Of a DNA stretch of 64,000 bases, positions 34,266-45,700 are shown piece after piece. The DNA comes from Heliocidaris tuberculata (Eukaryota; Echinodermata; Echinoidea; Camarodonta; Echinometridae). Every line of letters begins with the position of its first letter. The first letter of the stretch is position 1. The notes beneath the pieces are model-generated. The model saw only the letters and a list, made by a program, of their open reading frames with translations. It had not been told where the DNA came from and ran no database searches. The DNA lies in NCBI GenBank assembly GCA_025618425.1, contig CM046838.1, positions 9,679,527 through 9,743,526 of the forward strand, written 5' to 3'. The position numbers and the translations under genes were made by a program.

Positions 34266-34765
34266 AGGTCATGTAAAGTTTTGGTAAGCCCTCAAAAACT
34301 GTTCGTCAGATTTCTTCAATTTTTGTTGATAAATAGCAAGATACTAGCAATACTAAGACACTGTGAAGATTTCGCCTCCTAAAGTTCAATATTAAACAAA
34401 TAAGAGGCAAAAACTAATTTATGCCGGGACAGACACGTAAAATCCCAACAAAGGCAGCATGTGCTACACACTGTACACACACGTGTAAAACCAATGATGA
34501 GTAGCTACACACAGTGCACACACGCTGTCTCTTTGCGAAGCCCCAAGATTGCTGTGCGGGGAGCCGTCGGGGTGGAAGGGTCCTAGCATAATGGCAGTGA
34601 TCAAGCATTCTTTACAGATATTTACACTGAAATTCACCAGAAATCATAGATGGAATACCAAATAATCTCTTACAGACATCTTTTGATACAAGGAGAACAA
34701 CATGAGACTATATTTAACATGTTTCTTTCCAATTTCCCTTTTGCTACCAATACTCTACATGAGCT
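34266..34765. mobile_element. TTAA-flanked element (AGGTCATGTAAAG family), copy 2
   Basis: Ends and interior match 12067-12568 almost base for base. TTAA lies at 34262-34265 and 34766-34769. The open frame 34414-34608 lies wholly inside and is not a gene. Confidence 0.87.
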
Positions 34766-34769
34766 TTAA

Positions 34770-35539
34770 AATCATACCTGGATTCAAGTATAATATGCAT
34801 AATTAGAATGACTGAAGAGGAGTTTAAAGTTCTTCAATATCTTAACCATCTTACCCACCCCCTCCCCATGTAAAATGTTGTAGTCACATGCAGCCATTTT
34901 CGTAGTAGCTCGTTATGTGAGGAGGTCTTCCTCTTCTATGTGGCCTAGTGAGATTACAGGGCCCCTAATGATATTAAGATAAGCAGTGCTAGAGCCACTT
35001 GGCCTCTCCTTGATTAAATCTTCTCGCAGAGTATAACGAATTAAATTATAATCTAATTAACTGATTCTATGAATTTGTTATTAATTAATTTTTTTATTGA
35101 ATTATTATTTTATTATTCATCTACTGAGAAAATCCATACTATTCAACATTTTATTTGACTTAAAACTATAGAATTAGATCTCTATGTGTGTTCCCCCCCC
35201 CCCTTTTTATAGTTAGATTTATGATACTAGTATGCAATATACATGCACCAACTAAAGAGGAGATGAATTACGTTGCATTCGATTTAGATTTCTTAGAACT
35301 GTCAACATTATCTTTGCTTTTAAAAGTAAAATTGTTGTCATTGGTGTGTGTTGAACATGGAACTTAGATGATCATTTATTTCTTTTATCATTTCTTCTTT
35401 TGTGGGGTGTAGTGGGTAAAAGATTTTTAAATTGTAATTCAAATAATTTACTTCTTGGAAAGGGATTGAAATTAATAACGTATGATTCAATTAGATTGAA
35501 ATTCATTTTTTTTAAATGCATGTACGTACACATCCGGCC
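34770..35539. other. Gene A intron 1, AT-rich, nothing recognised
   Basis: No gene or element ends were identified. A short poly-C run sits near 35192. Confidence 0.5.
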
Positions 35540-35571
35540 TGTGCCTTGGAAGAAAAGTATGTATTGTGCCT

Positions 35572-35602
<31 letters not shown>

Positions 35603-35825
35603 ATTTCTAGAACGAAAACTTTTTTTTTTTTTTTTTCCTTGTCAGAAGTTTTGGAGGGCTGGGGAAAAAATTTTTTGTTGCCACCCCACCCCCAACTGAG
35701 CGACTTTTTGACAGCTGGCGAGACCAAAAAAATATGAGTCTCCCTCCAAGCAGTTTAAAAATTAACAAACTGCATTTGTGTGCCCCCCCCCCCCCCTTAT
35801 ACAAAATCATGGATCTGCCCCTGTT
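35540..35825. mobile_element. Poly-C/poly-T element related to 9142-9411
   Basis: Shared words include CCTTGTCAGAAGTTTTGGAG, TTGTGTGCCCC and, at the end, ACAAAATCATGGATCTGCCC. A 29-base C run (35574-35602) and long T runs are present. Proline-rich and glycine-rich open frames here are artefacts of these runs. A partial relative is at about 39785-39860. Confidence 0.55.
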
Positions 35826-35965
35826 TGTACTACTCTCAAGAAGAAAATATTAGTTGACCTTGACAAGTCGGCTGCGCTGGAACTCTATTGTATTGTAGTA
35901 TATGAAAAGAGGGTATGACTGCAGATAAATTATAAATTAGGCCTATGTTGGATTTTTTTTTTTAA

Positions 35966-36682
35966 AGGGAAATCCAACCTTAATAGCAAGTTGCTTTGAA
36001 AGAAAGAGGAAAAATCAGAGAAGCAGATTGGTGAAAGTTTGAACGAAATCGGAGAAGCAATAAGAAAGTTATGAATTTTGGAAAGTTGTAATCACTATGC
36101 AAATGGGAATTTCAAATTGGCCAAATAGGTAATATCACTGTGATGTAGCTGTGGACAACTCCCCCATTCGCTCTAACACACAAAATGACTAAAATGTCAC
36201 TTTTTTTCAAAATGCATTACTCAGTAGGATCTTTTTGTTCATGAAGACCTATAACAATATGCTATCTCCAATATATTTTGAGTACAGCCCCGAGGGTAAA
36301 AGCACCTCAAAGAAACTGCAAATTAATGATATTTTTGTGTACGACAAATGGGAGAGTTGTCCATAAAAATGTCATGAAGACCTATAACAATATGCTATCT
36401 CCAATATATTTTGAGTACAGCCCCGAGGGTAAAAGCACCTCGAAGAAAACTGCAAATTAATGATATTTTTGTGTACGACAAATGGGAGAGTTGTCCACAA
36501 AAATGTCACAATTGACTCACCAAATTGCCAATTTGAGATTCGCATAGATGTAGTGATCTCATTTTTCAAACATCCATAACTTTCTTAGTCCTTGTCCGAT
36601 TTCTTTCAAACTTTCACCATCATGTTTTTCTTATTTTTCTGCTTTCACACAAATCATCTTATTACGAAGGTTGGATTGCCCT
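35966..36682. mobile_element. TTAA-flanked foldback (AGGGAAATCC family), copy 2, internally duplicated
   Basis: The ends AGGGAAATCCAACC and (reversed) AGGGCAATCCAACC lie between TTAA at 35962-35965 and 36683-36686. It is closely related to 2260-2842 but longer, because an internal stretch of about 133 bp (starting ATGAAGACCTATAACAATAT near 36241) is tandemly duplicated at about 36374. Confidence 0.88.
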
Positions 36683-36689
36683 TTAAGGA

Positions 36690-38780
36690 GAATAATTAAA
36701 CGTACAATTAAGAAGTAAGACAATGTCTAAACTTCTCTAAAGACTGTCCTCATTTCTGTATGCAAGAAAATTTTTATTAAAAAGTGAGAAAATCTAAACG
36801 TATTTCTGATTCGACGTGTGTAAACAATTGCATCTTAAATCTTGATTGTAAGAAAGATATACATGTACATTGTAATTGAAAATTATTCTGTGAACATGAT
36901 AAAAGTCCTCTCACGTTATATCAATGAAATGAACCATAGGGGAGGGGGGCTGAAATGAACCAGGACGTGGGATCGAGGTGTATGTATGAGAGAGAGGGGG
37001 AAGAAAAGAAGATGAGAAAAGGCGGAAGTGAGAAGATTTGGTGAAAATGAACTTAGAGAAGGGGGGGGGGGGGGGGTGAGAGAGAGAGAGAAAGAAAGAA
37101 AGTTAAGAATAAAGGTTAAGTATATTAAATCAGTTCGGGTCAGTTAAAATAGCCGAATTTTTCAGGTTCATAATTCTCTTTGAAAGGTATGTTCAAAAGG
37201 CTATAAGATTTACAAACTTGGCAGCAATGCGAAAGTTGCCCCTAAAGAAAATCTAAGGATACCTCTTCCCCTACACCTAATATTTTATTCTAACTTTTGC
37301 CTTCCATCATACCCCCCCCCCCCTGTTTTTTATAACTTCTTTATCCTACTGGTCAAAGAGAGTGAATTTATTAATTTCTTTGAAAAAATACTTATTATGA
37401 ATGTAGAAGTTTTTCTCTTAATTCGTGAGATGTGATAAATATTAACAACATGTATTTATCTTCTAACTACAGTACATGTACAACTCGACCCTTTTGTGCT
37501 GAAAATCACATGTTGTGACCTAATCATCATAAAGATTTAATGACACCATATGAATGATGCCCATTCGTCAATTATTGATGCGCCGTCATTAGCCAAGTGA
37601 TGAATACATTAGCATACAAGAATAAATTAAGCGGACTTGACCTTTCTTAATGCGCATGCGTGACACTGATTCACATTTTTATTTTGTGTGTAAAGCATAT
37701 ACGCGGTAAGAAGCATCTTACAAAATGAATAATGCATAGGGGGCCTTCGGGCGCGTTCAAATCATGGCCAAATGTTACAGTGCAATAGCGGCCACTTTAG
37801 GGGCTTGGCAAATAGTCTCAGCTATAACATACTAAAACTTGGGAGAAAATAGAGCCAAAACAACTGAGATACTGCTCAAAGAACAATGTCATGCAGATTC
37901 ATGATTGGAAAGAAATTCACCTTCCATGGGCATAACTCGCAAATACTCAAAATTCTGACATGTTGCCTTTAATCGAAATTTTCACTATGATGATGTCATC
38001 AAATGAAAATGGTGGCAACTGATCTTGTAGAGAATTGGCTCAGCAGCCTCCACTACAACATATCAAAATTTGAAAGAAAATCGACTACCTTTTAGTGAAA
38101 TATTCTCAAATGAACATACAAAATTATGACGTCATTTTTTTCAAAAATCGTTTTTTCTAGTTCATGAATATGCAAATATGATGATGTCACAAAATTCAAT
38201 TGGCCAAAATTATGCATGAATTCAAATCTACAACATGCTTTCAGAATATGTAATAAAATGTGGGGGGTCACCAGCCATTCTGACAGGCTATGGTGGATTC
38301 TAGATAGGCATGTTTTTTACTTTTTACATCATGTACATGTATATTGCCCATTGGCCTGCACACAAATTTTAAGTTTCATGTGTGCTTGTGGGTCATTCCA
38401 CAGGGTTGGGGCAACAGCATATTTTTGTGTACATCCCACATATCTTATATTATCCTGAATTTGTTGTTTGATGAATTTTATTGTAATGAGGTTTTAATTG
38501 AAGGCAAGTGGTTATTTGATCTTATGATGAATAAATTCAATGTTAAAAAAAAAAGTAATAAGTATCGGTGTATCTTTGTTTGCCGATGTCCACTCCCTTC
38601 TTTGGTGTACCAAGTGTGACATGAAAACATGTCTTTTTCAGATATAATTATCAGCAAAACTGAATGACTTAGCCACAAATCTGTAGTTGTTTTTTTACCA
38701 AGCAATATATGATGTTTAAAAGTGTAGAATGTTTTTTGGCAAAAGCTAACAGTAGTTGTAAAAATTAAATCCAAAGTTCG
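36690..38780. other. Gene A intron 1, no gene recognised
   Basis: Holds poly-G followed by a GA run (37059-37110) and a poly-C run near 37312-37323. Open frames at 38216-38619 have no recognisable domain. No exon conserved with unit B was found. Confidence 0.45.
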
Positions 38781-38783
38781 GCC

Positions 38784-39195
38784 ATACCACCGTTACAAGA
38801 ATTGTCCACTATCCAGATTTATCGTAACGGTGCGCGGTGGTAAAGTTACATTTTGTTCAAAAATAGAATGTACTAATCTCATGCTGCAGTCGGGAAAATA
38901 AAGGGATTGGTGATGGAAATATTTTCATAGAAAATCTTGGTTTGATAAATATAACAAGGACAAGAAAAATATGTTTCACTCCTAAAATTTGATCGCGATG
39001 TCCCTGTGCATTTTGTAACGGTGGTTGTAACTCCTTCGATGATCTCGAAAATAAAAGAAATCAGCAGCCCTTCGGGGGGGAGTGAAGGTCACGTGAGTGA
39101 AACATCTTCGCGGGGAACCACACAAATTTAAGTCGGCACTCTTCGCAAACGATTTAGGAGCATTTTACCGGCGTTGTCCACCGTAACGGTGGTAC
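38784..39195. repeat. Inverted repeat with ACCACCGTTAC ends
   Basis: CATACCACCGTTACAAGAAT near 38784 and CCGTAACGGTGGTACAAAC near 39180 are opposite-strand matches. Additional CGTAACGGTG and GTAACGGTGG words lie between. It is possibly a small foldback element. Exact ends and target duplication were not resolved. Confidence 0.45.
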
Positions 39196-39924
39196 AAACA
39201 ACGAGACGATTTCCTCCTTAGTAATGACGTGAGCACCGTGATTTATTCATATTTTGAAGAAATAAGTCCATGTAATTACCCTATTGACTTGCTGTGATAC
39301 AATATCGATTTTGATTGATTTTATTGTTCAAAGTAATGGCGAATCGGGCATTTAATTTACACTACAGTCCCATATACTCATTTTCGTGTTGGAATGACAA
39401 CATTTCATGATCGGTGATGAAAAAAACAACGGTTAGCATTTCTCCTACGGAGCCCTCGTCAGTATCAAAACTATATTTATTATCCAGTACCAATGGAAAC
39501 ACTTATGAGTCATCTCTGTCCCGTTTTTAAACAGTTCTATGATCCAAATTCTGTAATTTTAGATGTGAAGTCGTGTCCTACATGTACGATAAACTTCTTT
39601 CAATGACTTGAATGAGTATCTAACTGGATTCATGCGGTAGGTTTCATGCCTTAATACTTCCGGGGTGGGCCTCTGGTTACTGTCCCTCATTTAAAAAAAA
39701 AATTAACAGATTATTCAGCTACATGGTGGTTGGTGGGGATGAATGAGTAGAGACTAGAGGGGAGGGCACTGACAACTTTTGACAGGAAATTTTTTTTTGA
39801 CTTTTTTTTTTTTTTTTTTTGCTTGTTGGAGAATCATGGAGCAAAACATCTGATACGTACCCATAATGTAAGAGGAGTACGAGGTTATAATCATAACCTA
39901 GTACATTGGATGAGTGGAAAAAGG

Positions 39925-40068
39925 TACTGTATTTCCGAACGTGTGAAACTGAAACCTCTATGGGAAAAAGACACAACCTTTGTTTCAATAGTGTGGTTTT
40001 CATACGCGTAATCCCACGCGTATGAAAACCCATTTTAGGCGCTTAACTGTTCACGTTCGGTAATACAA
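39925..40068. mobile_element. Short foldback element with a near-perfect central hairpin
   Basis: The outer arms GTATTTCCGAACGTG and CACGTTCGGTAATAC are inverted. In the centre, GGTTTTCATACGCGT (39995-40009) and ACGCGTATGAAAACC (40016-40030) form a perfect 15-bp stem with a 6-base loop. It lies about 100 bp downstream of gene A's first exon. Confidence 0.7.
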
Positions 40069-40150
40069 TCTGTTCGGAACTACAAATAACAATCCTTGAC
40101 TCTAGACCTAGGCTAGAGTCTATACTCATTAAAAATATTTATAAATTTAC

Positions 40151-40169
40151 CTTTAAATGGAGAAGCCAT
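40151..40169 (-). CDS. Gene A exon 1: start codon and six residues (predicted)
   Basis: The minus strand has ATGGCTTCTCCATTTAAAG then donor GTAAAT, encoding MASPFK plus one base (phase 1). Gene B has the equivalent ATGGCTTCTCCGTCGAAAG followed by GTAAGA (58697-58715). Conservation of the coding part, donor and phase in both units is the evidence. The 9-kb intron to exon 2 is filled with repeats. The 5' UTR and promoter were not delimited; no TATA box was seen. Confidence 0.65.
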
Positions 40170-40439
40170 CCGATAGTCTACCTCTCAATTCTGTAGAACG
40201 CGCAGAACGCTCCTTGAAACTAACTGGCGACCAATAAGCCAGCTTCTTCTCCTCCGTTGACTTCCTCCATTTACTGGAGCTAGAGAACTGCAATCCCTTT
40301 GCTTGCAGACGTACACATGATGGGTACGGTAGTGTCAGAGTCTAGTGCAGTGTGTACATGGTGTGCATGCATATCATGCAGCGCTAGCGACCCAATAAGA
40401 GGATTATGGTTTCGTCAAAATTTCCAATCAAAAAGGAAA

Positions 40440-43220
40440 AAGAAAATTTTTACTACACACGGAAATGGACGAAATGCGTTTTTATCTTTGAATACTTTTT
40501 AAAGAATCGTATGACATTTTAACTAAATCATGACCTATATGAGATTAAAGCTGAATGGTTGCTCTTTACTCTCATATAGGTCACATGCCGAAACCTTTTG
40601 TCTGGGTCTTACTGTTTTAAATTGAAATCAGGGCTCAAAACGGCATACCGGAGGTCTTATCCGGACAATATACGCAAAAAGGTACAAATGTCGTTTTTAA
40701 TTTTGAAGCCTTTTAAAACTATCGTATGACATTTTAACTAAATTATGACCTATATGAGAGTAACGAGCAACTATTCAGCTTTAATATCATATAGGTCATC
40801 GTTTAGTTAAAATGTCATACGATACTTCAAAAAGTATTCAAAGATAAAAACGCATTTCGTCCATTTCCGTGTGTAGTATGCGGATAAGACCTCCGGTATG
40901 CCGGTTTGAGCCCTGATTTCACTTTAAAACAGTAAGACCCAGACAAAAGGTTTCGGCATGAGACTTTTATGAGAGTAAAGAGCAACTATTCAGCTTTAAC
41001 CGCATATAGGTCATGATTTAGTTAAAATGTCATACGATACTTTAAAAAGTATTCAAAGATAAAAACGCATTTTGTCCATTTCCGTGCATGTGTATATATA
41101 GTATGCCGTTTTGAGCCCTGATTTCACTTTAAAACAGTAAGACCCAGACAAAAAGTTTCGGCATGTGACCTATATGAGAGTAAAGAGCAACTATGCAGCT
41201 TTAACCTCATATAGGTCATGATTAAGTTAGAATGTCATACGATACTTTAAAAAGTGTTCAAAGATAAAAACACATTTCGTCCATTTCCGTGTGTAGTATG
41301 CGGATAAGACCTCCGGTATGCCATTTCGAGCCCTGATTTCACTTTAAAACAGTAAGACCCAGACAAAAAAGTTTCGGCATGTGACCTATATGAGAGTAAA
41401 GAGCAACTATTCAGCTTTAATCTCATATTGGTCATGATTAAGTTAGAATGTCATACGATACTTTAAAAAGTATTCAAAGATAAAAACGCATTTCGTCCAT
41501 TTCCGTGCATGTGTAGTATGCAGATATAGACCTCCGGTATGCCGTTTCGAGCCCCGATGTCACTTTAAAACAGTAAGACCCAGACAAAAAGTTTCGGCAT
41601 GTGACCTATATAAGAGTAAAGAGCAACTATTCAGCTTTAATCTTATATAGGTCATGATTAAGTTAGAATGTCATACAACACTTTAAAAAGTATTCAAAGA
41701 TAAAAACGCATTTCGTCCATTTCCGTGTGTAGTATGCGGATAAGACCTCCGGTATGCCGTTTTGAGCCCTGATTTCACTTTAAAACAGTAAGATCCAGAC
41801 AAAAAGTTTCGGCATGTGACCTATATGAGAGTAAAGAGCAACTATTCAGCTTTAATCTCATATAGGTCATGATTAAGTTAGAATGTCATACGATACTTTA
41901 AAAAGTGTTAAAAACGCATTTCGTCCATTTCCGTGTGTAGTATGCGGATAAGACCTCCGGTATGCCATTTTGAGCCCTGATTTCACTTTAAAACAGTAAG
42001 ACCCAGACAAAACAGTTTCGGCATGTGACCTATATGAGAGTAAAGAGCAACTATTCAGCTTTAATCTCATATAGGTCATGATTAAGTTAGAATGTCATAC
42101 GATACTTTAAAAAGTATTCAAAGATAAAATCGCATTTCGTCCATTTCCGTGCATGTGTAGTATGCAGATAAGACCTCCGGTATGCCGTTTCGAGCCCCGA
42201 TGTCACTTTAAAACAGTAAGACCCAGACAAAAAGTTTCGGCATGTGACCTATATAAGAGTAAAGAGCAACTATTCAGCTATAATCTTATATAGGTCATGA
42301 TTAAGTTAGAATGTCATACAATACTTTAAAAAGTATTCAAAGATAAAAACGCATTTCGTCCATTTCCGTGTGTAGTATGCGGATAAGACCTCCGGTATGC
42401 CATTTTGAGCCCTGATTTCACTTTAAAACAGTAAGACCCAGACAAAACAGTTTCGGCATGTGACCTATATGAGAGTAAAGAGCAACTATTCAGCTTTAAT
42501 CTCATATAGGTCATGATTAAGTTAGAATGTCATACGATACTTTAAAAAGTATTCAAAGATAAAATCGCATTTCGTCCATTTCCGTGCATGTGTAGTATGC
42601 AGATAAGACCTCCGGTATGCCGTTTCGAGCCCCGATGTCACTTTAAAACAGTAAGACCCAGACAAAAAGTTTCGGCATGTGACCTATATAAGAGTAAAGA
42701 GCAACTATTCAGCTATAATCTTATATAGGTCATGATTAAGTTAGAATGTCATACAATACTTTAAAAAGTATTCAAAGATAAAAACGCATTTCGTCCATTT
42801 CCGTGTGTAGTATGCGTATAAGACCTCCGGTATGCCGTTTTGAGCCCTGAAGTCACTTTAAAATAGTAAGACCCAGACAAAAAGTTTCGGCATGTGACTT
42901 ATATAAGAGTAAAGAGCAACTATTCAGCTTTAACCTCATATGAATCATTATTTAGCTAAAATGTCATATGATAGTTTTAATAGCCTTGAAGTTCAAAACG
43001 CATTTCGTCCATTTCCGAGTGTAGTATGCGGATAAGACCTCCGGTTTGCTGTTTTGAGCCCTGATTTCACTTTAAAACAATAAGACCCAGATAAAAAGTT
43101 TCGGCATGTGACATATATGAGAGTAAAGAGCAACTATTCAGCTTTTATCTCATATAATTCATTATTCAGTTAAAACGTCATACGACAGTTTTAAAAGCCT
43201 TCATAGTTAAAACAATTTGC
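40440..43220. repeat. ~213-bp satellite with inverted first unit and 435-bp higher-order repeat
   Basis: About 11 units of 204-221 bp have the order CGCATTTCGTCCATTTCCGT, GGATAAGACCTCCGGTATGC, TTTAAAACAGTAAGACCCAG, GTTTCGGCATGTGACCTATA, GAGCAACTATTCAGCTTTAA, AATGTCATACGATACTTTAA. The first unit and a half (40440-40780) run in the opposite direction, so the array is partly a palindrome centred near 40780. Units around 41.9-42.8 kb alternate in pairs with a 435-bp period. Identical short open frames recur because of the repeat. Confidence 0.93.
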
Positions 43221-43560
43221 GTGCATTTGCATGGGATGTATCAATCCAAAAAATAATCTTAACTTAAAAATTGAAATCGAATTTTTTCAGCTCTTTAATT
43301 ATATCACCTTAAAGGAAATGTTTTCAGCTATATATAATATGACACAGTTTACCTTCACATCAAAGTGTCGAGTAATATTTTCTATTTCAATTTTATCATC
43401 TCTGTCACCCATGTTACACTTTCATTTTTGATTGGAACTTTTGAAGGCACCATACCGCCAAATCCTATTGTTTTCCGCGCTAGCAGACGCCGGAAGTCTT
43501 ATTGGTCGCTGACCGGAAGTCTTATTGGTCGCTAAAAGTAGCCCAATCCTGTAGAAGACA
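43221..43560. other. Right flank of the satellite, with inverted match to its left flank
   Basis: The reverse complement of about 43431-43500 (GCTAGCG..., AGTTCCAATCAAAAATG) matches 40380-40436 left of the array. CTTATTGGTCGC here is duplicated (43490-43534) and is the inverse of GCGACCAATAAG at about 40229. The satellite is therefore bracketed by inverted flanks. No gene. Confidence 0.6.
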
Positions 43561-43769
43561 CTCCCCCCCCCCCCCCCCGCTTTTTTTTCGGAGAGCAGTG
43601 TAGACCAGCGCGCGCAGCGTTAAAAAATGGATATATAGGGAGCAGGGGTACCGGGTGTCGATCCATATGGATCCGTGTTTATGATTGGGGGATGACCGGC
43701 GAGGGAGCGAAGCGACCGAGCGGGGGGAGGGTGTGGGAGGAGGGTATCCCCCCTCCCACACCAGGAAAA

Positions 43770-45058
43770 TTTTCAAAAATCTGTCTATAAAACTTGCATT
43801 TTAGAGCATCCCAAAATGATTTTTAATGAAAAGAAGGAATGCACGGATCTACGCCAGTGGACGTCCGGAACCCCTTGAGAATAACAATGCGAGCGAACGA
43901 ATTTTCTGCAACACTTTCGCATTGAAATTATGGCATTTCTTATTTCCTTACTTCTAATCATTACAGAATGTGATGGTATTTCAAGATCAAACAATAAGTT
44001 TATATAATTATCAGTTTTAAGTTAATGTATTTATTTTATCCAAAATTATTGGGGGATACAGGCCACCCCCCCCCTTATTAAAATGTCCTGTGGTACTTGT
44101 ATTTACCACACACGAAACCACAGGAGTACATGATACCACAGGAAGTCCTGTGGTAATGTACCACAGACTTGTGTGGTAGCCTAATGTCAACGGCAGGCTG
44201 TGATATCCATTTCCTGTGGTACACATTGTTACTACACAAAATACCACAGGGCTATCTAATAATACCACAGCCGCGCATGTGGTACCATAAACTTGTGTGG
44301 TAATGTGAACGGCTGGCTGTGGTATTTGTATGGTAACGTTGTGTACCGCAGGAAATACCACAGGACTACAAAGTCATGATACCACAGCCAGCTGTTCACA
44401 TTACCACACAAGTCTGTGGTACATTACCACCTGTGCAACTGTGGTATCACATATCACTGTGTGTGTACCACAGGAAATACCACAGGACTGCAGGATACCA
44501 CAGCCAACCGTTCACATTACCACACACGTTTGTGGTACATTACCACATGCGCGGCTGTGGTATTATTAGCCCTGTGGTATTTTGTGTGGTAACAATGTGT
44601 ACCACAGGAAATACCACAGGATTACATGGATACCACAGCCCGCCATTTACATTACCACACAAGTCTGTGGTACATTACCACACGACTTCCTGGGGTATCA
44701 GGTATTCCTGTGGTTTTTTTGTGTGCATGGTAAATACACTGCCACAGAAAATACCACAGGACATTTTCGTAAGGGGAGGGGAAGGGGTATTCCCCCTCCC
44801 ACACCAGGGACTTTTTCAAAAATCTGTCTATAAAACTTGCATTTTAGAGCATCCCAAAATAGTTTTCTGTGTGATTAATTTTTTTCTTCGATATTTTCGC
44901 ATTGAAATTATGGCATTTATTTCCTCACTTCTAATCATTAAAGAATGTGATGGTATTTCAAGATCAAACATAATGAGTTTGGATAATATAGTTTTAAGTT
45001 AATGTATCGTAATTCTTATTCATTTTATCTAAAAATATTGGGGGATGATAGTACAGGC
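43770..45058. repeat. Direct duplication flanking a TGTGGTA palindrome block
   Basis: About 290 bp (CAAAAATCTGTCTATAAAAC ... ATTGGGGGAT) at 43770-44060 recur directly at 44815-45048, separated by the TGTGGTA block. The right copy lacks a segment near 43840-43910. Both copies are preceded by a GGGTATYCCCCCTCCCACAC word. Confidence 0.85.
44080..44770. repeat. CCTGTGGTA / TACCACAGG palindromic block
   Basis: CCTGTGGTA and its inverse TACCACAGG alternate at short, irregular intervals, with AATACCACAGGA, ATTACCACACAAGT and CTGTGGTACATTACC recurring. Larger modules of about 125 bp are visible. The open frames here (for example 44376-45002) are translations of the repeat. TGTGGT is the core RUNX binding motif; any binding is untested. 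Confidence 0.9.
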
Positions 45059-45259
45059 CACCCCGCCCCCCCCCCACCTCAAAAATTTTTTTTTTTTTTG
45101 TTGGGGGGGGGGGAGGGGGGATATATACCCCCTATTCCCCCGGGATCGACACCCATGTGTCCAAGAAAAAAACAAAACCTCAAAACAAAGAGCTACTAAC
45201 ATGTGACCAAACTGTGCTCTATAAAAATAGTTATCTTTTTCACATGAAACAAAAGTATT

Positions 45260-45573
45260 AAGCTTTTATTAAGCTTTTAAAGGATGATGACGGTCCATCC
45301 GTATAAGCTGTACCAGGCAGCATTGTTTAGAAAATGATATGTGAAAAGTAAATGGTACTTTACATTGTCATCAATAGCAAAAGTATATAAAAGTCACATA
45401 AGGCATAAAATATGATTAGCGCAATTTTCACCCTCAGCTATCAAGGTATTACCTGAAGGTATAAACGTATAATACTTCCAATTGAAGGAAAATTGAAAAT
45501 TATTGTCTTAGTGCACATACTGTGGTCACAACAATCATTCGTTTTAGGGTTTTGTTTTTTCTGAGACTCACTG
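45260..45573. mobile_element. Fragment of the 4078-5426 element family, inverted
   Basis: The reverse complement matches 4078-4385, including TACCTTGATAG and TGTGACCACAGTATG. It ends in GAGACTCACTG followed by TA, the family terminus. The other terminus is missing. Confidence 0.72.
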
Positions 45574-45700
45574 TAGGCTACACACTGTAAAAATGATATG
45601 CCCGTTGGTAATTTAAGTTTTGCCACTTGCTCACTCGATTTACGTCTTACTAAATTCATATTTTCAATTTAGTAGAATATACGTGAAATTTTTAAGTTAA

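Noticed and set aside
40299..42514. Repeated ~62-68-residue open frames in the satellite
   Set aside because: They share the same peptide because they translate the 213-bp unit. There is no start context, no domain, and stops occur in other units.
40440..43220. Possible CRISPR-like array of regular repeats
   Set aside because: Units are ~213 bp of continuous repeat with no unique spacers, no cas genes, and a eukaryotic context.
44376..45002. 208-residue plus-strand frame
   Set aside because: It is mostly a translation of the TGTGGTA palindrome block, with periodic PQPAVHITTQVCGT-like repeats.
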